Positions 35,754-47,367 of a stretch of 64,000 bases of DNA are shown here, in pieces. A program made the position numbers and the translations under genes. Origin of the DNA: Psettodes erumei (taxonomy: Eukaryota > Chordata > Actinopteri > Pleuronectiformes > Psettodidae); assembly GCA_016785225.1 (NCBI GenBank), contig JAFBJZ010000512.1, forward strand, positions 6,609,001 to 6,673,000, in the 5' to 3' direction. Each line of letters starts with the position of its first letter. The first letter of the stretch is position 1. The notes beneath the pieces are model-generated. The model was not told the DNA's origin. It saw nothing but the letters and a program-made list of their open reading frames with translations, and did no database searches.

Positions 35754-36369
35754 CTTCGGTCAACGTGACACGAGGAACAGCTGATTCTCATCTGGCTTAA
35801 GTGGCAGGACTCCCATGAGAGGATAAGAGATAACTCAATAACTCAAACTGCTTGCAGTGTTGAGTACTGCGTTTAAATTAACACGGTTTCTGGGCCATTT
35901 CTGAAGTTTGCGTGTATCTGTATGGATATTCTTCCACTGATAAAGATATGATATAAATATAAGTGAACCAGGAACTCTTTACTGTCTACAGTCATTAATG
36001 TAAATTAGTTTTCACTTCTGAGCTGAACACACAAAAGTCATCTGCAAGTCAAACTTTGAATAGTGTAAAAGCACATTTATAAGCTTAAAAAAGACAGATT
36101 TTCAACATAAAACATACCTGACATACAGGTTAGTCTCATTAAATGCATGCACAGACATGAATGCATTCATACAGTACGTTGCCACAATTCTGAACTTCAT
36201 TACTGAAAAATTAACATAGAAGCCATTTTGGATTTTGAAACATACAAGTAATTTGTTCGGTTTTTGTGTGTTAGGCAAAAAACAGGAAAATGAAACAAGA
36301 AAATGAATAATCAGTCAAAGGGTGCTGACGATGCTGAATGTCTCAACAGCTGTTTAAAGCCTCCGGCCT
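35754..36369. other. Gap between the ZP gene and the Ig receptor gene
   Basis: The gap holds the 5' flank of the ZP gene and probably the 3' UTR of the Ig receptor, both on the - strand. An E-box CAGCTG lies within 30 bp upstream of the ZP start codon and CATCTG lies nearby. No exon is recognised. Confidence 0.5.
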
Positions 36370-37338
36370 CTACTGGTTGAGTTGGTCTGTGCCTCTGTTG
36401 TAAATCGGATTTTGGTAGTTTTTTTCTGAGAAGTAAAACAATGGAGAGGTGGCTGAGCAGAGCGGTGCACAATATTATTTCATTATGAACATGCCCACAG
36501 ATAAAGGCAGCACTCACTTTCTTTGGCTTTCTTCTTCCAAAGACCTGCTGGAAAAGAGAACACAACACACCACAGTACAATGAATATAATTTTCATTTGT
36601 TTTTGCAACTTATTCTTACGAGGACATAAATGATTCTGATGGATGATGTAGGACAAAGAAAATCTGAAAACCTCTGTGACGATTCTCCACCTGAGCTGAC
36701 ATGGCTTGTTGCCCGCTGAGTTCACGTTGGTTAACTGTTTAATAAAATGACTGATAATTAAATTCCTGACAGCACTGAGATGATGTTATACAATGAAAGA
36801 GACAATTATATTACCATAATAATGTTGACTGAAACTTGCTTGTCTAATTCTGTTGAGGAGTTCTGGGGAGGTGAGGAAAAACAGAGTTATACCAATTTGA
36901 TATAAGTGTCACAGGTACTACGAGCTGCTTTAATCATGTTGATTATTAAGCACCTCTGTGAAATCTCTGTTTTGTTCTCTGACTTTCCAGCCTTTCAAAG
37001 GAAAACTGGTTCAAGTTTGGAGAAATCCCACTGGTGCTTTGAGTGGGTTGAGCCCTGCCCAGATCCCACAGCGCTGCTGGAGCACAAGGTGTGGGTTCAC
37101 CCCGCTGGTAGGCGGGGTCTTGGTCATCATTCTCTAATATTTATAAAAACAAATTAAGAACATTAACACAAATCCTTAGTGATGTGTTGGGGATAGAATG
37201 AATTTACCTTTTTAGCAAGGTAATGGAAGGAGATTTGTGTGAACGCACCGTAGACAAGATCACCGTTGTCTGCTGCTGTCAGAAAAACACACACGTTGTG
37301 GATAGTGCATCGCATGTGGTACATAGTGTAGTTTGCAG

Positions 37339-37369
<31 letters not shown>

Positions 37370-39364
37370 TTTCTGTGTGTATCTATAGATTACCTCTCTG
37401 CTGTTCATGTCCTGGCACTTTTCCTGCATCTGCAGGTGGAGCACTGACTACTGTGGGACATTATATGCAGCAAACGTGAGTGAACAGTTTGACACTGAAC
37501 AGCAAAAATTTGCCTTGCTGCTAAGAGTAGGACATTATTGATGTGTCTGTGTACTAAATATGCATAAAAACTGGAAATGGTGGCGAGACAACTAGTTTGG
37601 CTCTGCCCAAAAGTGAACGAATCTGCCTGCCAGCACCTTTAATGTCCACCAATTAACACATTATATTTTGTTTTTTAAATGGATTAAGCAAACAACATAT
37701 TTCCCTAAATAAGCTATTCTTAAGTTAAAGAGTTGCATTGTTATTTATTTTTTGCTGTATGCAATTATCAGTGATTTTGTCTATATGCTTTGTATATCTT
37801 AATGGTTCTGTGTAAGCTACAACATCACTTTATTCTTTCTTTTGACAAATGTAACTCTGAAAATCCAATTCAATTTTACATAAATGTAGGACGCCTTAAC
37901 AACTGGCCATGGACAACAAATACTAATAAATATCATATAGATGCTAAAACGTCTTGACGTGTCCCTCAACCAGAGGGAGAGGGTTTGACCTTATCTGTGG
38001 CCAATCAAAAGCAGTTAACAAACTGCACTACTGTACTTTCCTATTCTCTCATGTAAAAATAACTGCATACCAAGCAACAGTCTAATGCAAATGGTAAATG
38101 ATGAAATTATTGCTTACCCTCAATATCTGCACCTTCAGGTTTGTTGGTATTCTCCTGTCTTATTTTGTTATAGAGCACTGCAACAAAAAGGAAAACTGTT
38201 TTAAGTACTTATACAAATAAGCAATCCATTCATCCATATATCATATAAACCACACACCTTTTTATGGACTGCTGTGGAGTGAGAGTGTGCAACTGAGCAG
38301 ATACTCACAGTAGCTGCAGACACACAGCATGATGAACATCACCACACCTGTGCAGATGTAAATCAGTAGCAACATGTCTTCTCCTTGTGTATCTGCATGA
38401 GAAGTTGTGGTTTTAAAAAGGAAACATTTCACAGGAAACTGTAGCTCATCTAGTTGTCGGTTGTTGTGTGTTTGGCCTATGAGGTTTGCAGCCTCAGTCT
38501 CTTGCTCACATACTGCTGTTCAGTCTTCAGGAAACATCACCTTAAAACATTCAAACAGAAATCCACTCACTGGTTGCAGCAACCACGTCCACCTGAAGAC
38601 AGTCATCTCCCTGCACACAACGATAACAGCCCAGATCTGACTCCTCAAGTTCGTCAATTCTGATGGAGTAGTTCCCTTTTGAGCCCTGGTTTGGAAAAGC
38701 TTTCACCCGGCCCCTTTTGGGCAGCAGGAACTCAATGAGCCCTTCAGATGTTAGACGGATCAGGTCCGACCCAGGAGTGTGGACCCATGACACCCAACTG
38801 GACGTCATGGGTCCTTTTCGACCGATGGTTGAAAAGTTGCATGGGAGAAGCACAGATGATCCAAGAGCAACGCTGAGTGTTTGCGTCTTACAAAAATCCA
38901 GACATTGCTCAGTGGAATTCTCATAGGGCTGCTCATCTTAACAGGAAAAGAGAAACACAAGAACAGTTTCCTGCTTTATCTTATCTCTATTTCATGCCCA
39001 ATTAAGCAAAAACACCAACAGCACACACACACACACATGGACACACACAAACACACACATACATATATATGTATATATGTATATTATAATGTTTTAAGTA
39101 ATGTTATAGTGTTAGTGTTACATATTTAGATTTAGATAATATAATTTAATATATGTTTAATTATTCTTAAGATTTACAAAGCATTCATTTTGTAAATTTA
39201 AAAATCGCAAAAACTCAACATTAAACTGACTGAATTATTTCTCTCCAGAGCAAACAACTTAATTAGCGACAGAGGCATTTAGTTGTTAAATGTCCAGACT
39301 TACTATTTGAAGACACACACATGAACCACATGGCGAAAGGGAAAATCCACTTGTCGACGTTCAT
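36370..39364 (-). CDS. Single V-set Ig-domain type I membrane receptor with cytoplasmic tyrosine motifs
   Basis: Firm exons are 39364-39304 (signal peptide MNVDKWIFPFAMWFMCVSSN), 38936-38571 (V-set Ig), 38392-38309 (transmembrane), 38177-38118, 37275-37208 and 36862-36815, all joining in phase. The Ig exon has LGSSVLLPCNF with the first Cys, WVSWVHTPG with the core Trp, and LEESDLGCYRC, a D-x-G-x-Y-x-C signature. Two extra Cys lie before the domain (QCLDFCK) and one after (GDDCLQV). The helix reads LLLIYICTGVVMFIMLCVC, with no charged residue inside it. Cytoplasmic parts contain NGDLVYGAFTQISF and a final exon with KNYQNPIYNRGTDQLNQ before a stop at 36370-36372. A small exon near 36544-36518 (FGRRKPKK or LWKKKAKE, depending on phase) and one near 36730-36690 are likely but their joins are unresolved. 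It resembles fish innate immune-type receptors, but the family is not identified. Confidence 0.68.
37339..37378. repeat. (GT)n microsatellite in the Ig receptor gene
   Basis: This is an interrupted run of about fifteen GT units just upstream, on the transcribed strand, of the exon 37275-37208. Confidence 0.85.
39018..39080. repeat. CA and TA simple repeats
   Basis: CA-rich and then TA/TG-rich simple sequence lies in the first intron of the Ig receptor gene. Confidence 0.75.
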
Positions 39365-39548
39365 TGTCAGCTTCTCGTATCATGCGGACTGCAGTGTTTG
39401 TGCTGTGTGTTACTCCCTCTCAGCATCTTGAGGTAAAACCACAACAACATCACCGCTCACGTTTTCCTGGTATGCTTTGCACTGTTTTACTTTCACATTA
39501 ACTCACTAACTATGAACTGCTCACTAACTGTTTGCAGACAACTTCAGA

Positions 39549-39664
39549 ATGGCTTGGAGCTCCTCATTCGACTACAAAACTGAGAAATACCTTGACACTG
39601 AAAATAAGGGAGTTGGGGTCTTGTACAGACTGATTCAGTTATTGATCATCGGTTACATTATAGG
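39549..39664 (+). CDS. Duplicate first exon of a P2X receptor (alternative exon or relic)
   Basis: An ATG opens a 38-codon frame, MAWSSSFDYKTEKYLDTENK then GVGVLYRLIQLLIIGYII, with donor gg|gtaagt in the same phase as the P2X first exon at 41771-41907. The match covers TM1 and continues about 150 bp into the intron, so this is a genomic duplication rather than a retrocopy. The copy lacks about seven residues near the N-terminus but keeps the YKTEK kinase-site context and has no stop. Exons 2-12 are not repeated before 41771. It could splice to the exon at 42689 as an alternative start, or be a dead remnant. Confidence 0.7.
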
Positions 39665-41203
39665 GTAAGTGGGATACTGCCCTGGCTTTTACAAAGCGGT
39701 TTGACCTCCTGTCATGTAATATAAAACCATATGGTATAAATAAATCAACCAGGAGGAAATAATTATCATGTTTAATATTGAACTTTATGTCTATGAGTTA
39801 TTTCTGTTAACAGTTGTCTATTTTTTTTTTTTTGCTAAATTGGATGGTGATAATGTCAGATATTAACTTCAAACTCAGACGAGAAAAGTAATTGTCTTTT
39901 AGAAAATGAACATACTGATCAAAGCTACGAAAGGTGTGAACCTTTGCCTATAGGCACAACATCCTGTGGCTGATGCTTCCACTAAATGGAACAGTTAATT
40001 ATCAATTCAGCTAGAATTAAAACACAAGAAGTGCAACTTAAAACCTTAAAAACTAAAAACTTAGGCAGACATAATATCTGGGCTTTGTTGGGAAAGTGGG
40101 AAACTGCCCAGGTTCTCTGTTGGTTTCAAAACATAACTTAGCAGTTTTTGTTTAAGGATAGCTCATACTGCAAAAACGCACCATATCAACTGAGAAGATA
40201 AAGGCTTTAAGATGAGCCCTGCATTAAATCCAAATTTCAAATTTAAATCGGAATATGGAAACCAAGTCTCACACCAGACCTTAATCTCCACAGCCCTGTG
40301 TCAGTGACAGATTACTGAGAAATTATTTTTTCACACTTGCGACTTTTATAAGTTTATACCTCTGCAGTGCTGTGTAATGGTAACATGAAAGATGATGCCC
40401 AAACTATGTGTTGGTCTAAATATTTATGAAAAAATTAAGTTGGTTTACTGACTGAGAGATTGATTATGCACCTTGGACAGTGAAATGTTGCCAAAGAAAT
40501 ATATAGTATTGCCAAGGACATTGTATGAATTTAACGATGTATTTAAAAGAGCACTCTGTCAATTATGTATTGTATTATGAAATTATGTAACTCATTTTTG
40601 TAACTTTCACACTTCAGTGAGAACCCACATGCAGAATCACAGAACACAGGCAAACAAGTGTCCGTATGTGGAACACTTGGGCAAGAAGACAGTCTGCTCC
40701 ACAGTTCAAAAACCAAGGGTCAGTCCAGTCAGCAGAGGTACAGAGGCAGCAGGCAAAAACTCATCATAGTTATCAGGCACAGGTGGAAATCAAGAAGAGA
40801 CGCAAGAGCTTATCGAGCAAGATGCAAAGCAGGCAGGAACACAATCTACAATCTTGCAAAATGACTTGCATATATAGGTCAACTGAGGAGTAATGAGCCA
40901 ATGGACAACAAGATGAGCGGGCTGACGACTGAGAGGTTGACAAACTACACAGAGTGGGTGTCAGTGGGTGGAGACTGTACTGGTGGGAGAAGCTGGCAGG
41001 ATGCTGACAGGAGAGTGAACAGATAATGTACTGTATGCAGGACAGGAATCTGATCCGAAAGCAAGACAACCAGTGCTCGTGGTCTGTTGGCTGGTCGGTT
41101 GGTTGACATATCTCAGCAACTGCATTCATGCTCCCCAGATGATGAATGCAAATTACTTCTGCAGCCATCTGACGTTTTGGGAGAATGCCAATGAGTTGAC
41201 ATA

Positions 41204-41234
<31 letters not shown>

Positions 41235-41602
41235 CAATGGAAGACTGCATGAAATATGGTACCAAAAGTCTTAGGTGGTCCCCTGACTTTTCCTCCAGCA
41301 CCACCATGAGGTTGATAGGTATGGTTTTCCAATGACATTTGCCAGCAGATATTGGATCAGCGGTCGTAGAGTTTGGTAAAAGCATTTACATCTCTCAGGA
41401 TGAACAGTAAATTAAATTCGACCTCCACGGAATCGTTTTGCCTTCAGTTCACATCTCACGTCTTCAAAGCACAAGCAGAGTCCAAGAGGATACCGGGTGG
41501 GTCCGGGTGTCATCGCCAAAAAGGCCAGTATTATTTTGAAAGCCGTAACCGGATATCATCGTGCGTGTTGACGATGCCCGGTGCTCGATGGGCGCTTGGA
41601 TG

Positions 41603-41613
41603 CGCGCGCGCGC

Positions 41614-41646
<33 letters not shown>

Positions 41647-41694
41647 TTGGGGGGTGGCAGTGACCCGTGCAGGTGGTGGTGGTGGTGGTGGTGG
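41603..41694. repeat. Alternating CG/TG tract and GGT repeat upstream of the P2X start
   Basis: About 38 bp of alternating purine-pyrimidine sequence (CG then TG units) and a following run of seven GGT units lie 80-170 bp before the P2X ATG. The first could adopt Z-DNA, and the second is a G-rich strand. Confidence 0.85.
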
Positions 41695-41770
41695 GGGCGT
41701 GTCTGTCTCCCTGTCTGTGTGAAGTGAGCGTGCGTGGACCACTTGTTTGCCGCCCACTCACCGCTCCAGG

Positions 41771-44459
41771 ATGGCCAGGAGCTTTTTGACGGGATTCCTT
41801 TTCTCCTTATTCGACTACAAGACGGAAAAGTACGTTGTCGCCAAAAATAAGAGAGTCGGGGTCTTGTACAGACTGATTCAGTTATCCATCATCGGTTACA
41901 TTATAGGGTAAGTGGGATATTGTCGTGGCGTTTACAAAGCGGTATGACCTCCTGTCATGTAATATAAAACCATATGGTATAAATGACTTAACCTGGAGCA
42001 AATAATTATCATGGTTACTATTGAACTTTATGTCTGTGAGTAGTTTAAGTGGACTCTGATGGCACTCAAAGTTATAAGTCAATAAATAACTTTAATGTAG
42101 CAACTCACATAAACGTATTGGTGCCTGATTAATCCCCGTATAATACGCAGATCAGCCACGGCATTAAAACTGGTAACTGGTTTTAACTGTTTTGGCAGAT
42201 CAGTGTTGTTGTTTTTTTCTCGAGTCAAGCCACGAAGAGAGAAAATAACTGAAACTACAAAATAAGTTTCAATTTTTATTTAAGTATCAATTTTTAGACA
42301 ACGCTACGGCCACAGTGAAAACATCGGCTTGCCGCTAATCGCCTTAATAGAGCCTTGTTTTATGTGGTACATACAAGAAATAGGTCCAACGTAATCAATA
42401 AATTTTGAGGCCTTGCATGCTTTTCCAGAACTGAAGTCACAGAGCCCTTAAAAACCAAAGTCAAAGGCTGAAAATAGAGAAAATAGAGAAGCAGGAAAAA
42501 AAAGTAAGAGTCAAAGAAAGGCGATGAAAAATGCAGGTTTTACAGTACCCTGTTTCTCACAGAAAAACACTCTGTCCTCCGATACAAACAATTAGAGAAT
42601 AAAAATGCCACTTTTTCATTTTTCCATCGTGCAGGTTTTGCTGCTGTCGAGACTTGTTTGTAAATATTCGAGCTGCTCTCGCCCACAGGTGGGTTTTCTT
42701 AAGCAATAAAGGCTACCAGGAGACAGAGGAGGCCATCCATAGCTCCGTCTTAACCAAACTGAAGGGAGCCTCGGTGACTAACACATCTGAGTCGGGGCTG
42801 CTAGTGTGGGGACCGGAGGACTACGTGATCCCGCCACAGGTGAAATCATTCTCGCCATAGCACAAGTGGTACAGACCGACAGGCCACAAGGCTTGAACCG
42901 GTAACGTACACCAATGCAGGGAAGACAACTGTTCAAGCAGGAGAGATGGGGATTTAAATACTCTCACTCGGGCAGGCCTGGGTTAAAGGAGTAGTTTGAC
43001 ATTTTGGGATGTACGAGCTGCACATAGGCCACGATCACAGTAGCCCTGCGTGGAAAAAAAGGCAGTGCTCCCATGTGAGTATTGCACCCATCAAGATAAA
43101 GGGTGTGCGGCTGAGGAGGTAGGGAGACAGCGCAGGGGTCATCACGACATGATGTCCATATAAAGACCAATTCACAGAGTGTGTTTCCTCTACATTTAGG
43201 GGGAAGCAACTGTCTTTGTTGTCACCAACTTCTTGGAGACACCAAACCAGAAGATGGGATACTGTGCTGAGGTAAGAGTATCAGAGTTTATGTTCCCGTT
43301 CACACACTGTGGAAAGTGGGTGAAATCTTCGACACTTTATTGTCACTTAAATATATTTTAAAGCAGCAACCTGAGTTTCTATACACAGTTACACTGTAAG
43401 CTCCTCAACCATTTTTTGAAAAAAAAAAAAAACAGCAACAAAAATATTCATGTTTCACGGCCAGATTTGATGAGATGATACCCCTGCATTTGCCCCCAAT
43501 AATTAGTTAATTAAAGGGAAACCCAAACTCCTGGCTCATCACTGTATGATATGGAGCTACACTTGAAAATGTATTTTAATTTTTAGGTTAGTTTTAGTTG
43601 TTGTAGTTTGTTGGTGATGCTGATGTTAACTGGCCACTCCTTCACTTGCCTCTGTCAAGCAGCTGTCAGGACAGTCCCCAGGACGCACCAGAGAATTTAG
43701 AGGCAAACATATTTTTTTGGCGTAAGGACCCACGGAAGTTTTCTCTTTTTTTTCTGGAGGGCAGGGTGTTCTGTTTGCTCCCCCAGCGAAACTCCGCTCA
43801 GCTCACAGTTTTGAGCTGTCTGACTAATTGTGTTTATGTTAAAGTTACTCTATTTACTCTCCACTGTTTGATCATCTGGAAACTATTCCAGCCAGCCATG
43901 TCTCAAAGATACAGCAGGCCATGCATGACTGAGGTCAAGGGAGAGCTGGAAATGACCTGCTCTGCCCCAGAGTTGAATGAAAAAACGTAAATCAAGTCAA
44001 ACTTGGCCACGCTCATCGGATATTTTGTCATGTCAGGGAACTGAAGAGATGAACGCATCTCCCAGTCATCCACCAGAAGCACCTCAAGTGAGCAGAGTTT
44101 CCAAAATGCCAGGATGAAGAAGACTCATACTTTACAAAGACTTTCCAAAAAACGGAGCATTTGATCAATAAGCTCGAGAGACAGCTCCACCTTATGGCAG
44201 CCCCCTAAAGTCACTTTGTGATGTAGAAAGTAGTGACCCATTAGTGTATTGAGCACAGCAAGTGGAGAAACAGGCAGTAAGATGACCGTGACTGATCTTT
44301 TATTCCTCTGCCGATATGCACGGCAGGACGACAAATATCTCGTGTGATGGCGTAGCCATTACAGCCAGGAGAGCACTGGTCTGCAGTTTCTTCACAGCAT
44401 TAGTTATGACCAAACCCTTTTAACTTTCAACAAAGGCCGACACCCCCCCTTCTTTCTAT

Positions 44460-44495
<36 letters not shown>

Positions 44496-47367
44496 CCTCG
44501 GTTTCATCTTCGGCTACAAATTTCCAGAGGGTTCTTGGTATGTAAACTCAGCCTCTCTTGGTCTCCTGCCTCGCTGGCAGCAGCCAAGAAGAGCGGCACA
44601 CAAGTGTTACACAGCCATAAAACGCTGCTCCTCTTGTATACAGTATGTTCCCATGAAACATCCAATATATTTGAGACTGTATGTTTGGAAACCTGTATCA
44701 AAAAAAAAAAAGCTAATTAAGATACTCATGATAAGACAGAGTTAGGAGCTGCGAAGTAAAAATGACATGAAACTCAATATCATCCTTTAAATTACGAGAC
44801 AAACTATCTCAAAATGTTGGGAACTTTCCTTTCTTTCGTGTTTCTTTTAACTCTGTCCTTTCTTTCTGTGGTATTTGTTCCCAGAGTCCCAAAGTGCTGG
44901 ATGGCCTCTGTCAAGATGACAAGGACTGCCCAGAGGGGAAGATGGTAGAGGCTGGTCATGGTAAGAAAGAAATGATTTTGAATTCAGCATTCCGTTGGTT
45001 GACTTAGAGCCATTCTGAAAGATAATTTGGGTCAACTCACCAAAATCTTTTTTTCTTCAGGCATTATGAGTGGCCAGTGCTTAAGAAAAGGTGACAACTC
45101 CAATGGTACTTGTGAAATCTACAGCTGGTGTCCCATTGAAAGAAATTCCAATCCACAGTAAGGAGCAATGCAGTCATATAAAATTGCTTTCATAAGCAAT
45201 TTTATTGCTTTCATAAGCAATTTTATATGATCTTACTGATTTTACAATCCACCCTGTACAGGTGGCCAGTCCATCACAGGGCTGACACATAAAAAGTCAT
45301 TGTCGCACAGGGGCACCCTACAGGTAATTTAGGGTTGCCAGTCAACTTAAAGCGCATGTCTCTGGTGGAGTCTGAGGAAAACCCATGCAGGCAGGGGAAG
45401 GACATGCAAACTCCACACAGTAAGGCCCTAAACTGGGGTTACATTACCAAATTACCAAATTTGTGTTTATTTTACAGAGGGTCTATGCTGAAAAATGCTG
45501 AAAATTTCACCATCTACATCAAGAATTTCATCCAGTTCCCCAAATTTGCATTTTCAAAGTAAGTCCCCTGATTCTGAGCTCCCCATTCACCTGTGCTGCT
45601 TGCTGAACTGCAAACGGGAGCTGTGCACACTGAGCAGTGCTCACGCATTTACGCTCCATACTGATGTGTGTTTCTCAACTCTGAGGTCCAATGTTCTTGA
45701 AACAACTGATGCCTCCTATTTGAAGAAATGCCGATTTGACGAGGAGCTCCACCCATACTGCCCCATCTTTCGCCTGGGAGACATCACCCAGCAAGCCGGA
45801 GTCAACTTCCAGGACATTGCCACATTTGTTTGTATCAATTAGTAATACTTTTCATCTGCATGTTGTCAAGAGTTAGTGACTGTTACACGTGGTACCTAAA
45901 ACCTTTAACTAACTGATTTAAAGTCACAGCATAACAAGTGGCGTGCACGATTGTACACCAAGTCAGATACCAGATACAGATGACTGACTCAGTGACTTCA
46001 TTTATCACCTGGACATTTCCTCAATATTATTTTGTATTCTTTTACGCATGATTGGCACCATCACGTCTGCATCAGAACCGTTAAAGCAGGGATAGCAAAT
46101 TTCGGAATGGTAAAGCGACAACAAACAAGAATTTTTTTTATTTTGTTATCCATCAAAGCCCCTAAAATATCGAAAAATGCCACAGGGGAAGTTGGTGTTT
46201 TTTGTTGAATTGACTATTAGCTGGCCTTTGATGCTGCATATGTTCAAATTTTTTATTCTGTTTTCCAGGGTGGCTCTGTTGGCATAATGATAGAATGGGA
46301 CTGTGACCTTGACAAAGGTTACTCCAGCTGCCAACCAAAGTACTACTTCACTCGCCTGGACAAGAGTGCCTCCAGGAATGCCATCGCAGTGGGATTTAAT
46401 TTCAGGTAAGACTCACTCCAAGTATTTGCCATTTATTTGTGAGGAATTATCTGTGCTTACAATTTAAAACAAATGATTTGAGAAAATTCAAAACACTTCA
46501 TTGACATTAAAAAAAATTCATTGTGTTCTCATGTCTTCATATTTTATTTTTTCCAACAGACAAACTCGGTATTTTAAAAATGCTGCTGGTGAGAGCTATC
46601 GATCTCTATTCAAAGTCTATGGTATCCGTTTTAACATCATGGTGTTTGGAAAGGTATGGAAGAGGAATTTTTGAATGCATGAAATACGGTTTACGCTGCA
46701 AAGGCATCAGGCTGTGGTATAATTTAAGTGATAATACAATACACGGGACATAAGCACAAAATAACAAGTGCGATGTTTTGGGCCTCTGTTCATCCACAAT
46801 CATAGAGATAACAGGATTAAGATTTCAACTAAACATAACCCTAAATTCTCAGTGTTGAAGAGGATTTTTTTAACCACATTTTTTTGTATTTCTGCTGTCG
46901 TTCATAGGCCGGGAAGTTCAGCATCATCCCAACCATCATCAATATTGCTTCAGGACTGGCTTTAATGGGTGCTGTAAGTACCCAAATTAATAATTTAGCC
47001 CCCCAAGGTTTTTGTATTTCTCCAAGTTGTAATCTCACCACAGAATAAACCCTCATTTAACAGGGAGCTTTCATCTGTGACATGGTCCTTCTCTACCTAA
47101 TAAAGAAGGGCGACTCTTATCGAGCTCAGAAGTTTGAAAAATTTGGGTATGAGAAACAACACAGCATAATTTTCTTTACGCTTAAGCTTTGTCCAAAACA
47201 ATTAAAGCCATTTCCTGCATTTGCATACATTTATTATTCTACCACATGGCATATTGTGATGAAATTTGCAACCACACTCTGTCCACAGAGGTCAGAAATC
47301 TGCATCTGAAGACAACAGCGAGAGGGACAGAAATAGCGCCATGGAGCAGCAGAATCTGAGACTTTAG
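41771..47367 (+). CDS. P2X5-like ATP-gated cation channel subunit
   Basis: Twelve exons: 41771-41907, 42689-42839, 43200-43271, 44885-44960, 45061-45157, 45478-45558, 45686-45827, 46269-46405, 46560-46653, 46908-46973, 47064-47146 and 47289-47367. They give 404 residues with all phases consistent. The N-terminus LFSLFDYKTEKYVVAKNKRV holds the conserved TxK site and matches P2X5. TM1 is YRLIQLSIIGYIIG. Ten ectodomain Cys are present (YCAE, LCQ, DCPE, QCLRK, TCEI, WCPI, KCRF, YCPI, DCDL, SCQP). ATP-contact residues lie in LTKLKG, AVGFNFRQTR and the Lys of SLFKVYGIRF. Exon 10 (AGKFSIIPTIINIASGLA), which is skipped in common human P2RX5 transcripts, is present, so TM2 is complete. The tail has the YXXXK surface-stability motif (YRAQK). 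P2X5 versus the fish P2X8 paralogue is unresolved, so no symbol is given. The donor after exon 7 (gtttgt) is weak. Confidence 0.93.
44462..44494. repeat. (GT)n microsatellite in P2X intron 3
   Basis: About sixteen GT units. Confidence 0.9.
45174..45230. repeat. Compound palindrome with two direct 21-bp units in P2X intron 5
   Basis: The 16-base arm tcatataaaattgctt (45174-45189) is exactly complementary to aagcaattttatatga (45215-45230). Between and across the arms a unit of about 21 bp centred on ttgctttcataagcaatt occurs twice in tandem, and each unit is itself nearly palindromic. The whole 57-bp block can therefore fold as one large or two small hairpins. It starts about 16 bp after the donor of the exon ending at 45157. 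Confidence 0.85.
45245..45425. repeat. Interspersed repeat fragment, probably a LINE 3' end
   Basis: The blocks caccctgtacaggtggccag, tccatcacagggctgacaca, ggcaccctacaggtaattta and acatgcaaactccacacag, in this order, match a repeat that I know recurs across teleost genomes. The family name cannot be fixed by eye. It fills most of the intron between P2X exons 5 and 6. Confidence 0.6.

Larger units (their letters stand above)
39365..41770. other. Divergent 5' interval between the Ig receptor and the P2X receptor
   Basis: The interval between a - strand and a + strand gene contains a second P2X-type first exon (39549-39664) with its duplicated intron flank. Nearer the P2X start there is a GT/GA repeat (about 41201-41234), an alternating CG/TG tract (41603-41640) and GGT units (41673-41694). 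No other coding exon is recognised. Confidence 0.6.

Noticed and set aside
43646..43990. 114-codon + strand frame in P2X intron 3
   Set aside because: It does not join to P2X exons in phase, has no recognised domain, and its composition is like the surrounding intron.
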